Shown piece by piece: positions 26,428 to 34,808 of a stretch of 64,000 nt of DNA (its first letter is position 1; each line of letters starts with the position of its first letter). Under the pieces are notes generated by a model. The model was not told the origin of the DNA. It did no database searches and saw only the letters and a program-made list of their open reading frames with translations. Where the stretch lies: contig NZ_JANUBZ010000009.1 in assembly GCF_024808665.1 (NCBI RefSeq), positions 1 to 64,000 on the forward strand. The letters run 5' to 3'. Origin of the DNA: Mucilaginibacter empetricola. Its GTDB lineage: Bacteria > Bacteroidota > Bacteroidia > Sphingobacteriales > Sphingobacteriaceae. The position numbers were made by a program, and so were the translations under genes.

Positions 26428-26868
26428 TTACTTTACAGTAATTTCCCTGGTCTGAATTTTTGCTTCTTCTTTTTTCGCAACATTCAACTTTAAGATACCG
26501 TCGGCATATTCTGCTTCAATTTTTGCAGCGTCAGCAACTTCAGGTAAAGTGAATGATCTGGTGAAAGAATTGTAGCTGTATTCGCGTTTGCTGAATTTTT
26601 TACCTTCTTCAACGTTTTCAACTTTCTTATCGGCAGATACAGCCAATATATTTTTGTCAAGATTGATCTTGAAATCTTCTTTCTTTAAGCCCGGTACAGC
26701 TAATTCAATATGAAACTGGCTTTCAGTTTCAGAAATATTAACCGCGGGAACGCGGGTAGCTAATTTATCGCCCAAAAACGAATCGTTTAATATTGAATCA
26801 AATACGTCGCTAAAGAAAGGGTTAACAGCGTGATTTTTTTGTCCGTTTGCAAATTTTACTAAAGTCAT
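26428..26868 (-). CDS. Small heat-shock protein (Hsp20/alpha-crystallin)
   Basis: 146 residues, the usual length. The alpha-crystallin core runs at about 40-130: RVPAVNISETESQFHIELAVPGLKKEDFKINLDKNIL, then the loop, FTRSFTLPEVAD and the GILKLNVAKKEE strand; it ends with an ITVK tail. Such proteins form oligomers that hold unfolding proteins. It has an unusually strong Shine-Dalgarno (AGGAGG, 8 bases before the ATG), as expected for an abundant protein. Divergent from the thioesterase gene; a paired palindrome lies between them. Confidence 0.95.
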   Translation of the reverse strand: MTLVKFANGQKNHAVNPFFSDVFDSILNDSFLGDKLATRVPAVNISETESQFHIELAVPGLKKEDFKINLDKNILAVSADKKVENVEEGKKFSKREYSYNSFTRSFTLPEVADAAKIEAEYADGILKLNVAKKEEAKIQTREITVK

Positions 26869-26876
26869 TTTTATAT

Positions 26877-26882
26877 CCTCCT
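26877..26882 (-). promoter_or_regulatory. Consensus Shine-Dalgarno of hsp20
   Basis: AGGAGG, 8 bases from the ATG. Most genes here have only weak SD sequences, so this one stands out. Confidence 0.7.
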
Positions 26883-26953
26883 AAGATTCTTTTATTTATC
26901 TTCGCAGAGGATTGATCAACTGTTATACCAACAGGTAAAACTCATACTTTAAC

Positions 26954-26997
26954 AGACATTTTGTCTGCTTAAATTAATTCTTACAGACAAAATGTCT
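26954..26997 (-). promoter_or_regulatory. Paired AGACA-N3-TGTCT operators
   Basis: Two 13-base palindromes, AGACA-TTT-TGTCT (26954-26966) and AGACA-AAA-TGTCT (26985-26997). Their centres are 31 bases apart, about three helical turns, and the second ends 4 bases before the thioesterase ATG. The arrangement suggests two repressor dimers in the divergent hsp20/thioesterase region. The regulator is not in the window. Confidence 0.45.
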
Positions 26998-27001
26998 TAA
27001 T

Positions 27002-27448
27002 ATGGCTGAAAAACTTGCAGAATATAAATACAAAACCCCTATAACCGTCCGCTTTTCTGATATCGATGCTGTGGGACATGTTAACAATGCGGTATATTTA
27101 ACCTACTTTGAAGAAGCCCGTTTAAGCTATTGGCGCGAAATTATTCAATGGAACAGGACAGAAAATGGCGTTATTGTGGGTCGATCGGAGGTTAATTACT
27201 TAAAACCTATTATGCTTCATGATGAAATTGCCTGCTACGTACGCACTACCCGTATAGGCAATAGCAGTTTTGATATAATGCATGTACTGGTTAAAATAAC
27301 CGAGCACGGCGAAGAGATTTGCACCACCGGCAAAACGGTATGTATCAGTTATGACTATAATTTATGCAAGTCAGTCTCCATCCCATCAAAAGAAAGGCAC
27401 CGGATGATTGAGTATGATGAACCGGGATTAATTTTAAATACGAACTAA
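27002..27448 (+). CDS. 4-hydroxybenzoyl-CoA thioesterase-fold acyl-CoA thioesterase
   Basis: 148 residues with the hot-dog fold of the 4HBT family: TPITVRFSDIDAVGHVNNAVYLTYFEEARLSYW near 14-46, with the catalytic Asp and the HVNNAVYL motif. It likely hydrolyses an acyl-CoA or acyl thioester in the cytosol. The ATG at 27002 lies directly after a palindrome, leaving no room for a normal SD, so its expression looks tied to that operator. Confidence 0.85.
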   Translation: MAEKLAEYKYKTPITVRFSDIDAVGHVNNAVYLTYFEEARLSYWREIIQWNRTENGVIVGRSEVNYLKPIMLHDEIACYVRTTRIGNSSFDIMHVLVKITEHGEEICTTGKTVCISYDYNLCKSVSIPSKERHRMIEYDEPGLILNTN

Positions 27449-27459
27449 GCAGTATCTAC

Positions 27460-28857
27460 TTAAAATATTTTTCCCGGATTTAGTATCCCATTTTTATCGA
27501 AGGTTTTTTTTATTCCGCGCCAGAGCTCGAAATGCACATCCGAGTATTTCAGCGGCATAAATTCTTTTTGCACCAGGCCAATACCATGTTCGCCCGATAA
27601 AGTGCCGCCAAGTGATACTGTCAACTCAAATATTTCGCGGATGCCATCTTTTAAACGATTGTTCCAGTCGTCATCGCTCATTTCGCCTTTTATAATATTT
27701 ACATGCAGGTTACCATCACCAGCGTGGCCATAGCAAACTGATTCGAAACCGTATTTGCTACCGGTTTCTTTTATTCCCTTTATTAATTCCGGGAGATTTG
27801 CGCGCGGTACTACGGTATCTTCTTCTTTATAAACTGAATTTGATTTTACCGATACGGCCATAGTTCTACGTAGCCGCCACAACTCTTCTTTTTGGGCCGA
27901 TGTATCAGCAAACAAAACATCTTTACAATCAAAGGCTTCTAAAACGCCATTTATCTTCTCGCAATCATCGAAAATTACATCCTGGTTGGTGCCGTCAACT
28001 TCAATTAATAAAAATGCTTCAATGCCTTCTTTGAGTTCAAAAGCTATTCCATCGTGCTGAACTACCCACTCCACTCCCCGCCTCTCCATAAACTCCAGTG
28101 CAGATGGAATAATCCCAGCCCTGAATATAGCCGAAACAGCCCCGCAGGCAGCTTCATTTGTGCTAAAGGATGCCATTAAAAGCGCATCTAATGTTGGGCG
28201 CGGAATAAGTTTTACCACAATTTTAGTAACAATACCCAAAGTGCCTTCAGAGCCGATCATTAATTGTGTTAAATTATAGCCTGATGCATATTTTAAGGTG
28301 TTGGCACCTGTCCATATGATATCGCCTGATGGCAACACCACTTCGAGGTTAAGAATATACTCACGGATGGTACCATATTTAACAACTCTGGGGCCGCCGG
28401 ATCCATGAGAAACGTTTCCGCCTATAAAACAACTGCCTTTACTCGCCGGGTCAACCGGGTATAGTAATCCTTTTTCGGCAACAGCATCAATAAATATCTC
28501 TGTAATAACGCCTGGCTCAACGGTTGCCTGCAGGTTTTGTTCGTCAATGGCCAGTATTTGATTAAAGCGTTCCATGGCTATAATCAAACCACCCATAATT
28601 GGTAAGGAGCCTCCGCTTAAACCAGTACCAGCTCCCCGTGGGGTCACCGGTATTAAATGGTCATTGCACAGTTTCAGCAGCGCAGCAACTTCCTGTACAT
28701 TTTTGGGCTTGGCAACAACTTCCGGGTAATAATGCAGGTCTTCGGTTTCGTCATGACTGTACTTTTCCAAATCATCATGCCGGGTTATAACCGCATCTTC
28801 ACCAACTATTAACTTTATAGCCTCCAGAATGGGGCCGTTTATTTTATTATAAGACAT
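27460..28857 (-). CDS. FAD-linked oxidase (GlcD-like)
   Basis: 465 residues. The FAD-binding_4 domain at about 40-190 shows VTPRGAGTGLSGGSLPIMGGLI, followed by VDPASKGSCFIGGNVSHGSGG, typical of D-lactate/glycolate dehydrogenases. The C-terminal FAD-oxidase domain has CYGHAGDGNLHVNII and GTLSGEHGIGLVQKEFM. It would oxidise a 2-hydroxy acid; substrate specificity is not readable. It follows folB with a 23-base gap. Confidence 0.88.
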   Translation of the reverse strand: MSYNKINGPILEAIKLIVGEDAVITRHDDLEKYSHDETEDLHYYPEVVAKPKNVQEVAALLKLCNDHLIPVTPRGAGTGLSGGSLPIMGGLIIAMERFNQILAIDEQNLQATVEPGVITEIFIDAVAEKGLLYPVDPASKGSCFIGGNVSHGSGGPRVVKYGTIREYILNLEVVLPSGDIIWTGANTLKYASGYNLTQLMIGSEGTLGIVTKIVVKLIPRPTLDALLMASFSTNEAACGAVSAIFRAGIIPSALEFMERRGVEWVVQHDGIAFELKEGIEAFLLIEVDGTNQDVIFDDCEKINGVLEAFDCKDVLFADTSAQKEELWRLRRTMAVSVKSNSVYKEEDTVVPRANLPELIKGIKETGSKYGFESVCYGHAGDGNLHVNIIKGEMSDDDWNNRLKDGIREIFELTVSLGGTLSGEHGIGLVQKEFMPLKYSDVHFELWRGIKKTFDKNGILNPGKIF

Positions 28858-28880
28858 TGTAAATGCTGATTAAAATAAAA

Positions 28881-29231
28881 CTATATCGAAATAACGATGC
28901 TTGAGTATTCTACCTTACCATTAAGCGGTGGATTTAGCTTTTTTATGGAGATAGTTACTTTGCTTACAAATTTATATTGCTCCTTAATATCGTCGGCGAT
29001 GGATTGTGCCACCGTTTCAATTAATTTCCGTGTATGAGCCATTTGATTTGCAACTATACCGTAAACCTTTTCATAATCTACTGTGTTTGCAATTTTATCA
29101 TCTTTTAAATTGCTCAATGGCGTAAAACTAACTTCGGCATCAACAATAAATTTAGTTCCCAGTTTTTGTTCTTCAACATAAAAACCATGATAGGCAAAAA
29201 ACTCGGCACCATGTATAGAAATAGTAATCAT
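28881..29231 (-). CDS. folB: Dihydroneopterin aldolase
   Basis: 116 residues, close to family size. It performs the aldol cleavage of 7,8-dihydroneopterin in folate synthesis. The family pattern is seen: ITISIHGAEFFAYHGFYVEEQKLG (with the active-site Glu), TVDYEKVYGIVANQM, KLIETVAQSIADDI, and KKLNPPLNGKVEYSSI. The ATG at 29229-29231 coincides with the predicted transcript start, so the mRNA may be leaderless. It is first in the operon with the FAD oxidase gene. Confidence 0.92.
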   Translation of the reverse strand: MITISIHGAEFFAYHGFYVEEQKLGTKFIVDAEVSFTPLSNLKDDKIANTVDYEKVYGIVANQMAHTRKLIETVAQSIADDIKEQYKFVSKVTISIKKLNPPLNGKVEYSSIVISI

Positions 29232-29235
29232 GATT

Positions 29236-29267
29236 CAAAAGTAGTTTTTTTTGGCATTGCGGAGCAA
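29236..29267 (-). promoter_or_regulatory. folB promoter with predicted leaderless start
   Basis: TTG (29267-29265), 21 bases, TACTTTTG (29243-29236). Counting 5 bases past the box gives +1 at 29231, the A of the folB ATG. Confidence 0.5.
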
Positions 29268-29344
29268 TAGACGTGAAGTAAAAACTATTTACAACCAGTA
29301 TGAAAATATAACTAATAAAACAATAAATTGCTCTAAAATTAGCT

Positions 29345-30985
29345 ATGAAGTTTATTCATACCTTCTGGACCGGACCGTCACAGCTTGATAAGCACGATTT
29401 AATAAGTATGAAAGCCGGCTGGTTATCATGCGAATACCATTGGATGAGCTGGGCTTTGAGCTGTTTGCAGGCCAAGAAAATATTGGGGTCAATAACGCTG
29501 GTAACCGATTTAAAAGGAAAAGAAATATTAATAGATAAACTAAAATTACCATACAACGAAGTAAGTACGGCGTTAGAAACAAAGCTCGACGACTACCCTC
29601 AACAATTGTGGGCGCTGGCTAAAATTTACACATACAGCATTCAGAAAGAACCATTTTTACATTTAGATGCGGATGTATTTTTCTGGAAAAAACCTCATGC
29701 CGACTTATTATCCTCTCCGCTAATTGCTCAAAACCTGGATGTAAATCTTGAAATTTATCGTGTTGCCCTCAATGAAATAAATGAACAGTTTGCTCGTATT
29801 CCATCGTCGTTTGTAAAAGAGAGATATGAACACACCAATCTATATGCCAGTAATGCAGGTTTATTGGGCGGAAGCGAACTGAGTTTTTTTAAAGATTATG
29901 CTATAGCAGCGTTTGGGTTTATCAATGAGAACAAACAATATCTCCATAGCGTAAATACAGCTAACCTGAATTTTATTTTTGAACAGTATTTGTTTTGTGC
30001 TTTGGCCGCTCAAAAAGCTATTCCTGTAAGCTATTATAAAGGGCCGGTTAATAATCCGGTTTTTAAGGACTATATCAAATTTGAAGATTTCCCTGAAATT
30101 GACATGATACATCCCGTTGGCGGATTTAAGAAATATCCACACGTATGCGGGCATGTGGCAAAAAAATTAAGGAATGATTATCCGGAATATTACTACCGGA
30201 TAATTGAAATGGTGCGTGACGACGGGGCAAACATGCGTTCCGCTGTATATACTTCTCCTTTTTTAAAGTTAAAGGAGCTTCAACAACTTGAAACCGAAAA
30301 GCCGTATTTAAAAGAAAAGAAAGATTTTTTTGAACGAACAAAGGCTGCGATCGAATATATAAATCAAAAAAATAATACAGGCGGCAAAAGCTATCTCAGT
30401 ATTGAGTTTTCAAAAATAGATTTCGAGGAACCTGTAGTTGTATTTAATGCAGATGACAATGAACGTTTACTGGATATTTATCACCTTGAATCAGAAATTG
30501 AGGGTTTTTACAATACGTTATACATTAATTCGGAAAATGTAATAAAGCTTTATTCTGCTGACAAGGATGCTTATCGCCGCATTCAACAAGTTTTTTCGTT
30601 AGCCGAACCGGACCTTATGCAGATTAGAATAAAGGTGCCTGAATATTTTGTATCGCTTAATCTTTTTTGGGACTGGAAGTGTAATCACAAAGACGAAATC
30701 ATCCCGGTGGTTACCCGGAATTTTAATACTGAAAAATCGGAGTGGCAGGTAATCCTATTGCCGGATATTTTATCAAAAGATATTACTACGCATTACCTGG
30801 ACGAATTAGATGAGCTGATTTTTGATTTGGTGAAGGCCCCTATTAGTATTGAAAATATTTTGGCCGGGATGCAGACTTTTTTTTCTTCTGAAGAAATAAC
30901 TGAAAATTATAATTCCTTTAAGAGTTTAATTATTAAGTCATTGAAATTGATGTTGTATAGCGGATCGATTACTGTTATTAAATAA
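29345..30985 (+). CDS. Glycosyltransferase-like protein (DUF6734-type) with C-terminal winged-helix-like part
   Basis: 546 residues. The first 270 look like a retaining-type glycosyltransferase fold: FIHTFWTGPSQLDKHDLISMKAGWLSCEYHW, a DxD-like LHLDADVFFW near 106-112 and later YASNAGLLGGSELSF. This pattern I associate with DUF6734, a poorly characterised Bacteroidota family. The tail (about 485-546: LDELDELIFDLVKAPISIENILAGM ... LMLYSGSITVI) has the helix-turn-helix-wing spacing of PqqD/RiPP leader-recognition domains; this is inference from pattern only. It precedes the double-glycine-leader peptide by 77 bases in the same direction. A role in peptide glycosylation is a hypothesis. Confidence 0.6.
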   Translation: MKFIHTFWTGPSQLDKHDLISMKAGWLSCEYHWMSWALSCLQAKKILGSITLVTDLKGKEILIDKLKLPYNEVSTALETKLDDYPQQLWALAKIYTYSIQKEPFLHLDADVFFWKKPHADLLSSPLIAQNLDVNLEIYRVALNEINEQFARIPSSFVKERYEHTNLYASNAGLLGGSELSFFKDYAIAAFGFINENKQYLHSVNTANLNFIFEQYLFCALAAQKAIPVSYYKGPVNNPVFKDYIKFEDFPEIDMIHPVGGFKKYPHVCGHVAKKLRNDYPEYYYRIIEMVRDDGANMRSAVYTSPFLKLKELQQLETEKPYLKEKKDFFERTKAAIEYINQKNNTGGKSYLSIEFSKIDFEEPVVVFNADDNERLLDIYHLESEIEGFYNTLYINSENVIKLYSADKDAYRRIQQVFSLAEPDLMQIRIKVPEYFVSLNLFWDWKCNHKDEIIPVVTRNFNTEKSEWQVILLPDILSKDITTHYLDELDELIFDLVKAPISIENILAGMQTFFSSEEITENYNSFKSLIIKSLKLMLYSGSITVIK

Positions 30986-31062
30986 TAATTAATTATATTT
31001 TTATTTAACGAAATAAATCTCTATGTTTAATCAACCAATTATAACCTAAATTTTAAAGAGTT

Positions 31063-31284
31063 ATGAAAAAACAAAATCCAGTTGGCAAATTAAGCCTTAA
31101 AAAAGAGTTGTCAAAAAATGAGTTAAAGCAAATTACCGGCGGCACAACGCAGCAGACTTATTGCAGCGGGCCCGATTCCGAGTATCCTTATGCAACGGCT
31201 TTCCCTGTTGGTCAGCAGCCCATTGGCTGTGCGCCGGGGTATTGCCTTGCGGCTGGCCACGGCAGCTTTCTTTACTGCGCTTAA
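31063..31284 (+). CDS. Double-glycine-leader peptide, candidate modified natural product precursor
   Basis: 73 residues. Residues 1-27 are a charged leader ending in Gly26-Gly27 (LKKELSKNELKQITGG), the cleavage signal of Bacteroidota precursor peptides of the GG-leader families (KLSLKK start, LSKNELKQIxGG). The core (28-73) is neutral and rich in Gly, Pro, Tyr and Ala, with four Cys at 34, 56, 61 and 72. The core DNA is visibly richer in G and C than the flanks. An intrinsic terminator follows the stop. It would be cleaved by a peptidase-containing transporter, which is not in the window. Product could be disulfide-linked, glycosylated or otherwise changed; unknown. Confidence 0.65.
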   Translation: MKKQNPVGKLSLKKELSKNELKQITGGTTQQTYCSGPDSEYPYATAFPVGQQPIGCAPGYCLAAGHGSFLYCA

Positions 31285-31305
31285 CAACAGGCAGGGCGAA
31301 ACAAC

Positions 31306-31335
31306 AAAAGGTGCATCAGAGATGATGCACCTTTT
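31306..31335 (+). terminator. Strong terminator after the leader peptide
   Basis: Perfect twelve-pair stem (31306-31317 with 31324-31335), a six-base loop and a T-rich 3' side. It ends the peptide transcript about 25 bases past the stop. Confidence 0.85.
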
Positions 31336-31433
31336 GTTTATAACATCGATTTTTTTGCTTTCCTGAATTTGTCACCATAATATCCAATCGTTTTATATTG
31401 AACATTCGCAATGGGCATTAAAAACAAATCCAT

Positions 31434-31441
31434 TATCTTTG
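31434..31441 (+). promoter_or_regulatory. -7 promoter element of the acyl-CoA dehydrogenase gene
   Basis: TATCTTTG, full match, predicted leader about 15 bases. Confidence 0.5.
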
Positions 31442-31460
31442 GCAACCAATTGCACTTCGT

Positions 31461-32642
31461 ATGCCCAAAAAAGACCTCTTTGAATCGCCAGATTATTATC
31501 TGCTGGATGAACTATTGACCACTGAACATAAATTAATACGCTCAACTGTTAGAGATTGGGTAAAAAAGGAAGTAAGCCCTATCATTGAAGATTATGCTCA
31601 GCGAGCAGAATTTCCGCGACAGCTAATAAAAGGACTGGGTGAGATAGGTGCATTCGGCCCCACTATTCCAATAGAATATGGAGGTGCCGGTTTGGACTAT
31701 ATGTCGTACGGCATTATTATGCAAGAGATTGAGCGGGGTGATTCAGGAATCAGGTCAACTGCCTCTGTACAGGGATCACTGGTAATGTACCCGATATATG
31801 CTTATGGATCGGAAGAGCAAAGAATGAAATATTTGCCCAAACTGGCTACAGGCGAGTTGATGGGCTGTTTTGGCCTTACCGAACCCGACCATGGGTCTGA
31901 CCCCGGAGGTATGATAACCAATTTTAAAGATGCCGGTGATCATTATGTATTAAATGGCGCCAAAATGTGGATTTCCAATGCTCCATTTGCCGATATTGCT
32001 GTTGTTTGGGCCAAAAACGAAAATGGTAAAATACATGGTTTAATTGTTGAACGTGGTATGCAGGGCTTTACCACTCCCGAAACGCATAATAAATGGTCAC
32101 TAAGAGCATCATCAACCGGCGAATTGGTGTTTGACAATGTTAAAGTTCCTAAAGAAAACCTGTTACCCAATGTTTCAGGATTAAAAGGCCCGCTCGGTTG
32201 TCTTAACCAGGCAAGGTACGGTATAGCCTGGGGCGCTTTGGGTGCTGCTATGGACTGTTACGAAACTGCTTTAAGATATGCCAAAGAACGTAAACAATTT
32301 GGCAAACCCATCGCCGCATTTCAGCTGCAGCAAAAAAAACTGGCCGAAATGATTACAGAGATCACCAAAGGACAGCTTTTGGTTTGGCGGCTTGGAAATC
32401 TTAAAAATGAAAACAGGGCCACTCCTGCCCAAATTTCTATGAGCAAGCGTAATAGTGTGGAAACTGCCATAACTATAGCGCGCGAGGCCCGCCAGATACT
32501 TGGAGGTATGGGAATAACCGGCGAATATCCAATTATGAGACACATGATGAACCTTGAATCGGTAATTACTTATGAGGGCACTCATGATATTCATTTATTG
32601 ATAACCGGAATGGATATTACCGGCGAAGAAGCCTTTAAATAA
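31461..32642 (+). CDS. Acyl-CoA dehydrogenase, glutaryl-CoA dehydrogenase-like
   Basis: 393 residues, matching the length of glutaryl-CoA dehydrogenase. The acyl-CoA dehydrogenase layout is complete: helical N-domain, MGCFGLTEPDHGSDPGGM FAD/substrate motif, beta-domain, and the catalytic base Glu in TYEGTHDIHLLITGMDITG near residue 375, the position and context seen in glutaryl-CoA dehydrogenases. It likely dehydrogenates an acyl-CoA with FAD, passing electrons to ETF. Monocistronic with a -7 box. Other short-chain acyl-CoA substrates are possible. Confidence 0.82.
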   Translation: MPKKDLFESPDYYLLDELLTTEHKLIRSTVRDWVKKEVSPIIEDYAQRAEFPRQLIKGLGEIGAFGPTIPIEYGGAGLDYMSYGIIMQEIERGDSGIRSTASVQGSLVMYPIYAYGSEEQRMKYLPKLATGELMGCFGLTEPDHGSDPGGMITNFKDAGDHYVLNGAKMWISNAPFADIAVVWAKNENGKIHGLIVERGMQGFTTPETHNKWSLRASSTGELVFDNVKVPKENLLPNVSGLKGPLGCLNQARYGIAWGALGAAMDCYETALRYAKERKQFGKPIAAFQLQQKKLAEMITEITKGQLLVWRLGNLKNENRATPAQISMSKRNSVETAITIAREARQILGGMGITGEYPIMRHMMNLESVITYEGTHDIHLLITGMDITGEEAFK

Positions 32643-32677
32643 CAAATAATTTACTTAATTTAATCACGGCAGAAATA

Positions 32678-32706
32678 TTGCCCTGTATCAAAGCGTCGTA
32701 CATTTC
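32678..32706 (+). promoter_or_regulatory. Promoter of the histidine kinase gene
   Basis: TTG (32678-32680), 18 bases, TACATTTC (32699-32706), one base from the consensus -7 box. Leader about 10 bases. Confidence 0.4.
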
Positions 32707-32720
32707 CTATTGAATTAGTA

Positions 32721-34808
32721 ATGGTAAAAACTAATCCATTTCTTTATCACTTCAAAAATGTTAATGATAGATTAATTCCATTATTTTTTGTTGTTATGTT
32801 ATTGGCGTTTGTTTCCTGTAATAGGGATAAAATACCCAGGGAGGGTTATTCAGACGCCTTTAAACCTGTGTTTGCCAGGGTAACCCTACTTTTCGGCACT
32901 AATAAAATTGAAGAAGGCTTACGTTACCTTGATTCTGCAATGAGTAATATCAGCGCGCCCAGCATTGATGACAAATTCAGAACTTACGCATTTCATTATG
33001 CTTACTGGCATAAATTTAAAGGCGATAATAAAAAAGCCTTGCTATATGCCGATAGTATGCTAACGTTTGCCAAAAAAGGCGTCAATCAAAAAAAATATGT
33101 TTCAAACATCGTAGAAGCCGATATGGCCTTTGGCGATGCGTATTTTGATTTGCAGCAATACGATAATGCCTATCAGTATTATTTTCAGGAATATAAATTA
33201 GGGAGAAATAATTTAGATAACCGGGCCATCTCTGATTATGATTACCGTATGGGCATGATCTCATACAAAATGGGGCATTTTAAGCTGGCCGCTAATTATT
33301 TTAAAGAAAGTTATCGCCTAAACGCACCTACCGAAAATGCGTTTGCTGATTTTTATCGGAAGCAGGAAGTGCTTGATGATATTGCACTCAGTTTTAAGCA
33401 CAACAATCAACCCGATAGCGCTATTGTGTATTTTGATAAAGCAGTATCCTTTATAAATAACAATACTTCCCTTTTTAAAGACCAGTTTAAAATGCTTGAA
33501 GTTGCCACGGGTGTAGCCTATGGCAATAAAGCCGAGGTGTTGATTTTAAAAGGCGACGAGCAGCAGGCGATAGGACTTTTAAAAAAGAGTATTAACATTA
33601 ATCTGCAAAAGGGGAACGATAATAACGATGCCGAGCTTACAGAAATAAAATTAGCGCAGATATACTACAATCATAATCAAAACGACTTATTGATTAATTT
33701 GTTGAACGATATTCATCTCCAGTTAGATAACGTTAATAACGAGAATGTAGAAGCCGACTGGAACCGGTTAATGAGTGACTATTGGCTTCGTAAAGGTGAT
33801 TTTAAAAAATCGACAGATTATCTTCAGGCTTATATCAAAATTAAGGATTCAGAGGCTCAAAAGTTAAATCTTTTAAAAGAAAGCAATGTAAACGAGCAGC
33901 TGGATAATTTTGAAAAGCAGTATCAGATTGATGGCCTTAAAAACAACAATAAAATACAACTCATATACCTGTATGTAGCGGTTATTTGCGCTATAATGGC
34001 TGTTATTATTGTTTTTCTGATTTACCGGAACTGGAAAATATCAAGAAAAGATGTTGAAATTGTAAATGATTTGAATACGCAGATAAACCTGCAAAAAGTT
34101 AGCCTGGAGAAAACGCTTGAAAAGCTGGAAAATAACGGACTGGAGAAAGATCGGATATTGAGAACAGTAACGCACGACCTCCGGAATCCCATTGGTGGCA
34201 TTGCAGCATTAACGCGTTCAATGGCTGAAGATGATTATACTGACGATCAAAAAGAGCTGATCAACTTAATACGCGAAACTTCACAAAATTCGCTCGAGCT
34301 TATTAATGAAATATTAGATGTCACCAATGGTGAATCGCAGGTAGTAACAAAGGAACTGGTTGATATAAATGCTTTGCTTAGTCATAGTATCGAGCTGCTG
34401 AAATTCAAGGCGGCGGAGAAAGGCCAGGAAATTAAATTGAATCTATTGCCTGTATCTGTTAAGATACCGGTAAACAGGGAAAAAATATGGCGTGTGGTTA
34501 GCAATTTAATAAGTAATGCCATAAAATTTAGCCCTGGTGGTACTTGCATATTTGTTGAGGCCGGGGAATTTGAAAATGAAATAGAAATTTCTGTAAAGGA
34601 TAATGGAATCGGCATTCCCGATAAATTACAAAACAAGGTTTTTAATATGTTTACCGAGGCCAAACGACCCGGAACTGCAGGCGAAAAATCGTTTGGATTA
34701 GGGCTCTCTATAAGTAAGCAAATTATCGAAAACCATAGCGGTAAAATATGGTTTGAAAGTGCCATAGAAAAAGGCACTACATTTTACATCAGGTTGCCTA
34801 AAGCATAG
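32721..34808 (+). CDS. TPR-containing sensor histidine kinase
   Basis: 695 residues. The N-terminus has a signal with a lipobox (VVMLLAFVSC, Cys33), then tetratricopeptide-like helical repeats (about 60-400), a membrane segment at 413-435, a coiled coil (about 445-480), a HisKA domain with the phospho-accepting His near 485 in VTHDLRNPIGG, and an HATPase_c domain with the N box (RVVSNLISNAIKFSP), G1 box DNGIGIP and G2 box GLGLSISK. A periplasmic TPR sensor with a cytoplasmic kinase fits. No response regulator is adjacent, so it is an orphan. Its stop abuts the stop of the convergent glucosidase gene with no spacer. Confidence 0.85.
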   Translation: MVKTNPFLYHFKNVNDRLIPLFFVVMLLAFVSCNRDKIPREGYSDAFKPVFARVTLLFGTNKIEEGLRYLDSAMSNISAPSIDDKFRTYAFHYAYWHKFKGDNKKALLYADSMLTFAKKGVNQKKYVSNIVEADMAFGDAYFDLQQYDNAYQYYFQEYKLGRNNLDNRAISDYDYRMGMISYKMGHFKLAANYFKESYRLNAPTENAFADFYRKQEVLDDIALSFKHNNQPDSAIVYFDKAVSFINNNTSLFKDQFKMLEVATGVAYGNKAEVLILKGDEQQAIGLLKKSININLQKGNDNNDAELTEIKLAQIYYNHNQNDLLINLLNDIHLQLDNVNNENVEADWNRLMSDYWLRKGDFKKSTDYLQAYIKIKDSEAQKLNLLKESNVNEQLDNFEKQYQIDGLKNNNKIQLIYLYVAVICAIMAVIIVFLIYRNWKISRKDVEIVNDLNTQINLQKVSLEKTLEKLENNGLEKDRILRTVTHDLRNPIGGIAALTRSMAEDDYTDDQKELINLIRETSQNSLELINEILDVTNGESQVVTKELVDINALLSHSIELLKFKAAEKGQEIKLNLLPVSVKIPVNREKIWRVVSNLISNAIKFSPGGTCIFVEAGEFENEIEISVKDNGIGIPDKLQNKVFNMFTEAKRPGTAGEKSFGLGLSISKQIIENHSGKIWFESAIEKGTTFYIRLPKA

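Noticed and set aside
29352..30341. Several antisense ORFs over the glycosyltransferase-like gene
   Set aside because: They lie opposite a gene with family motifs and have no domains or SD.
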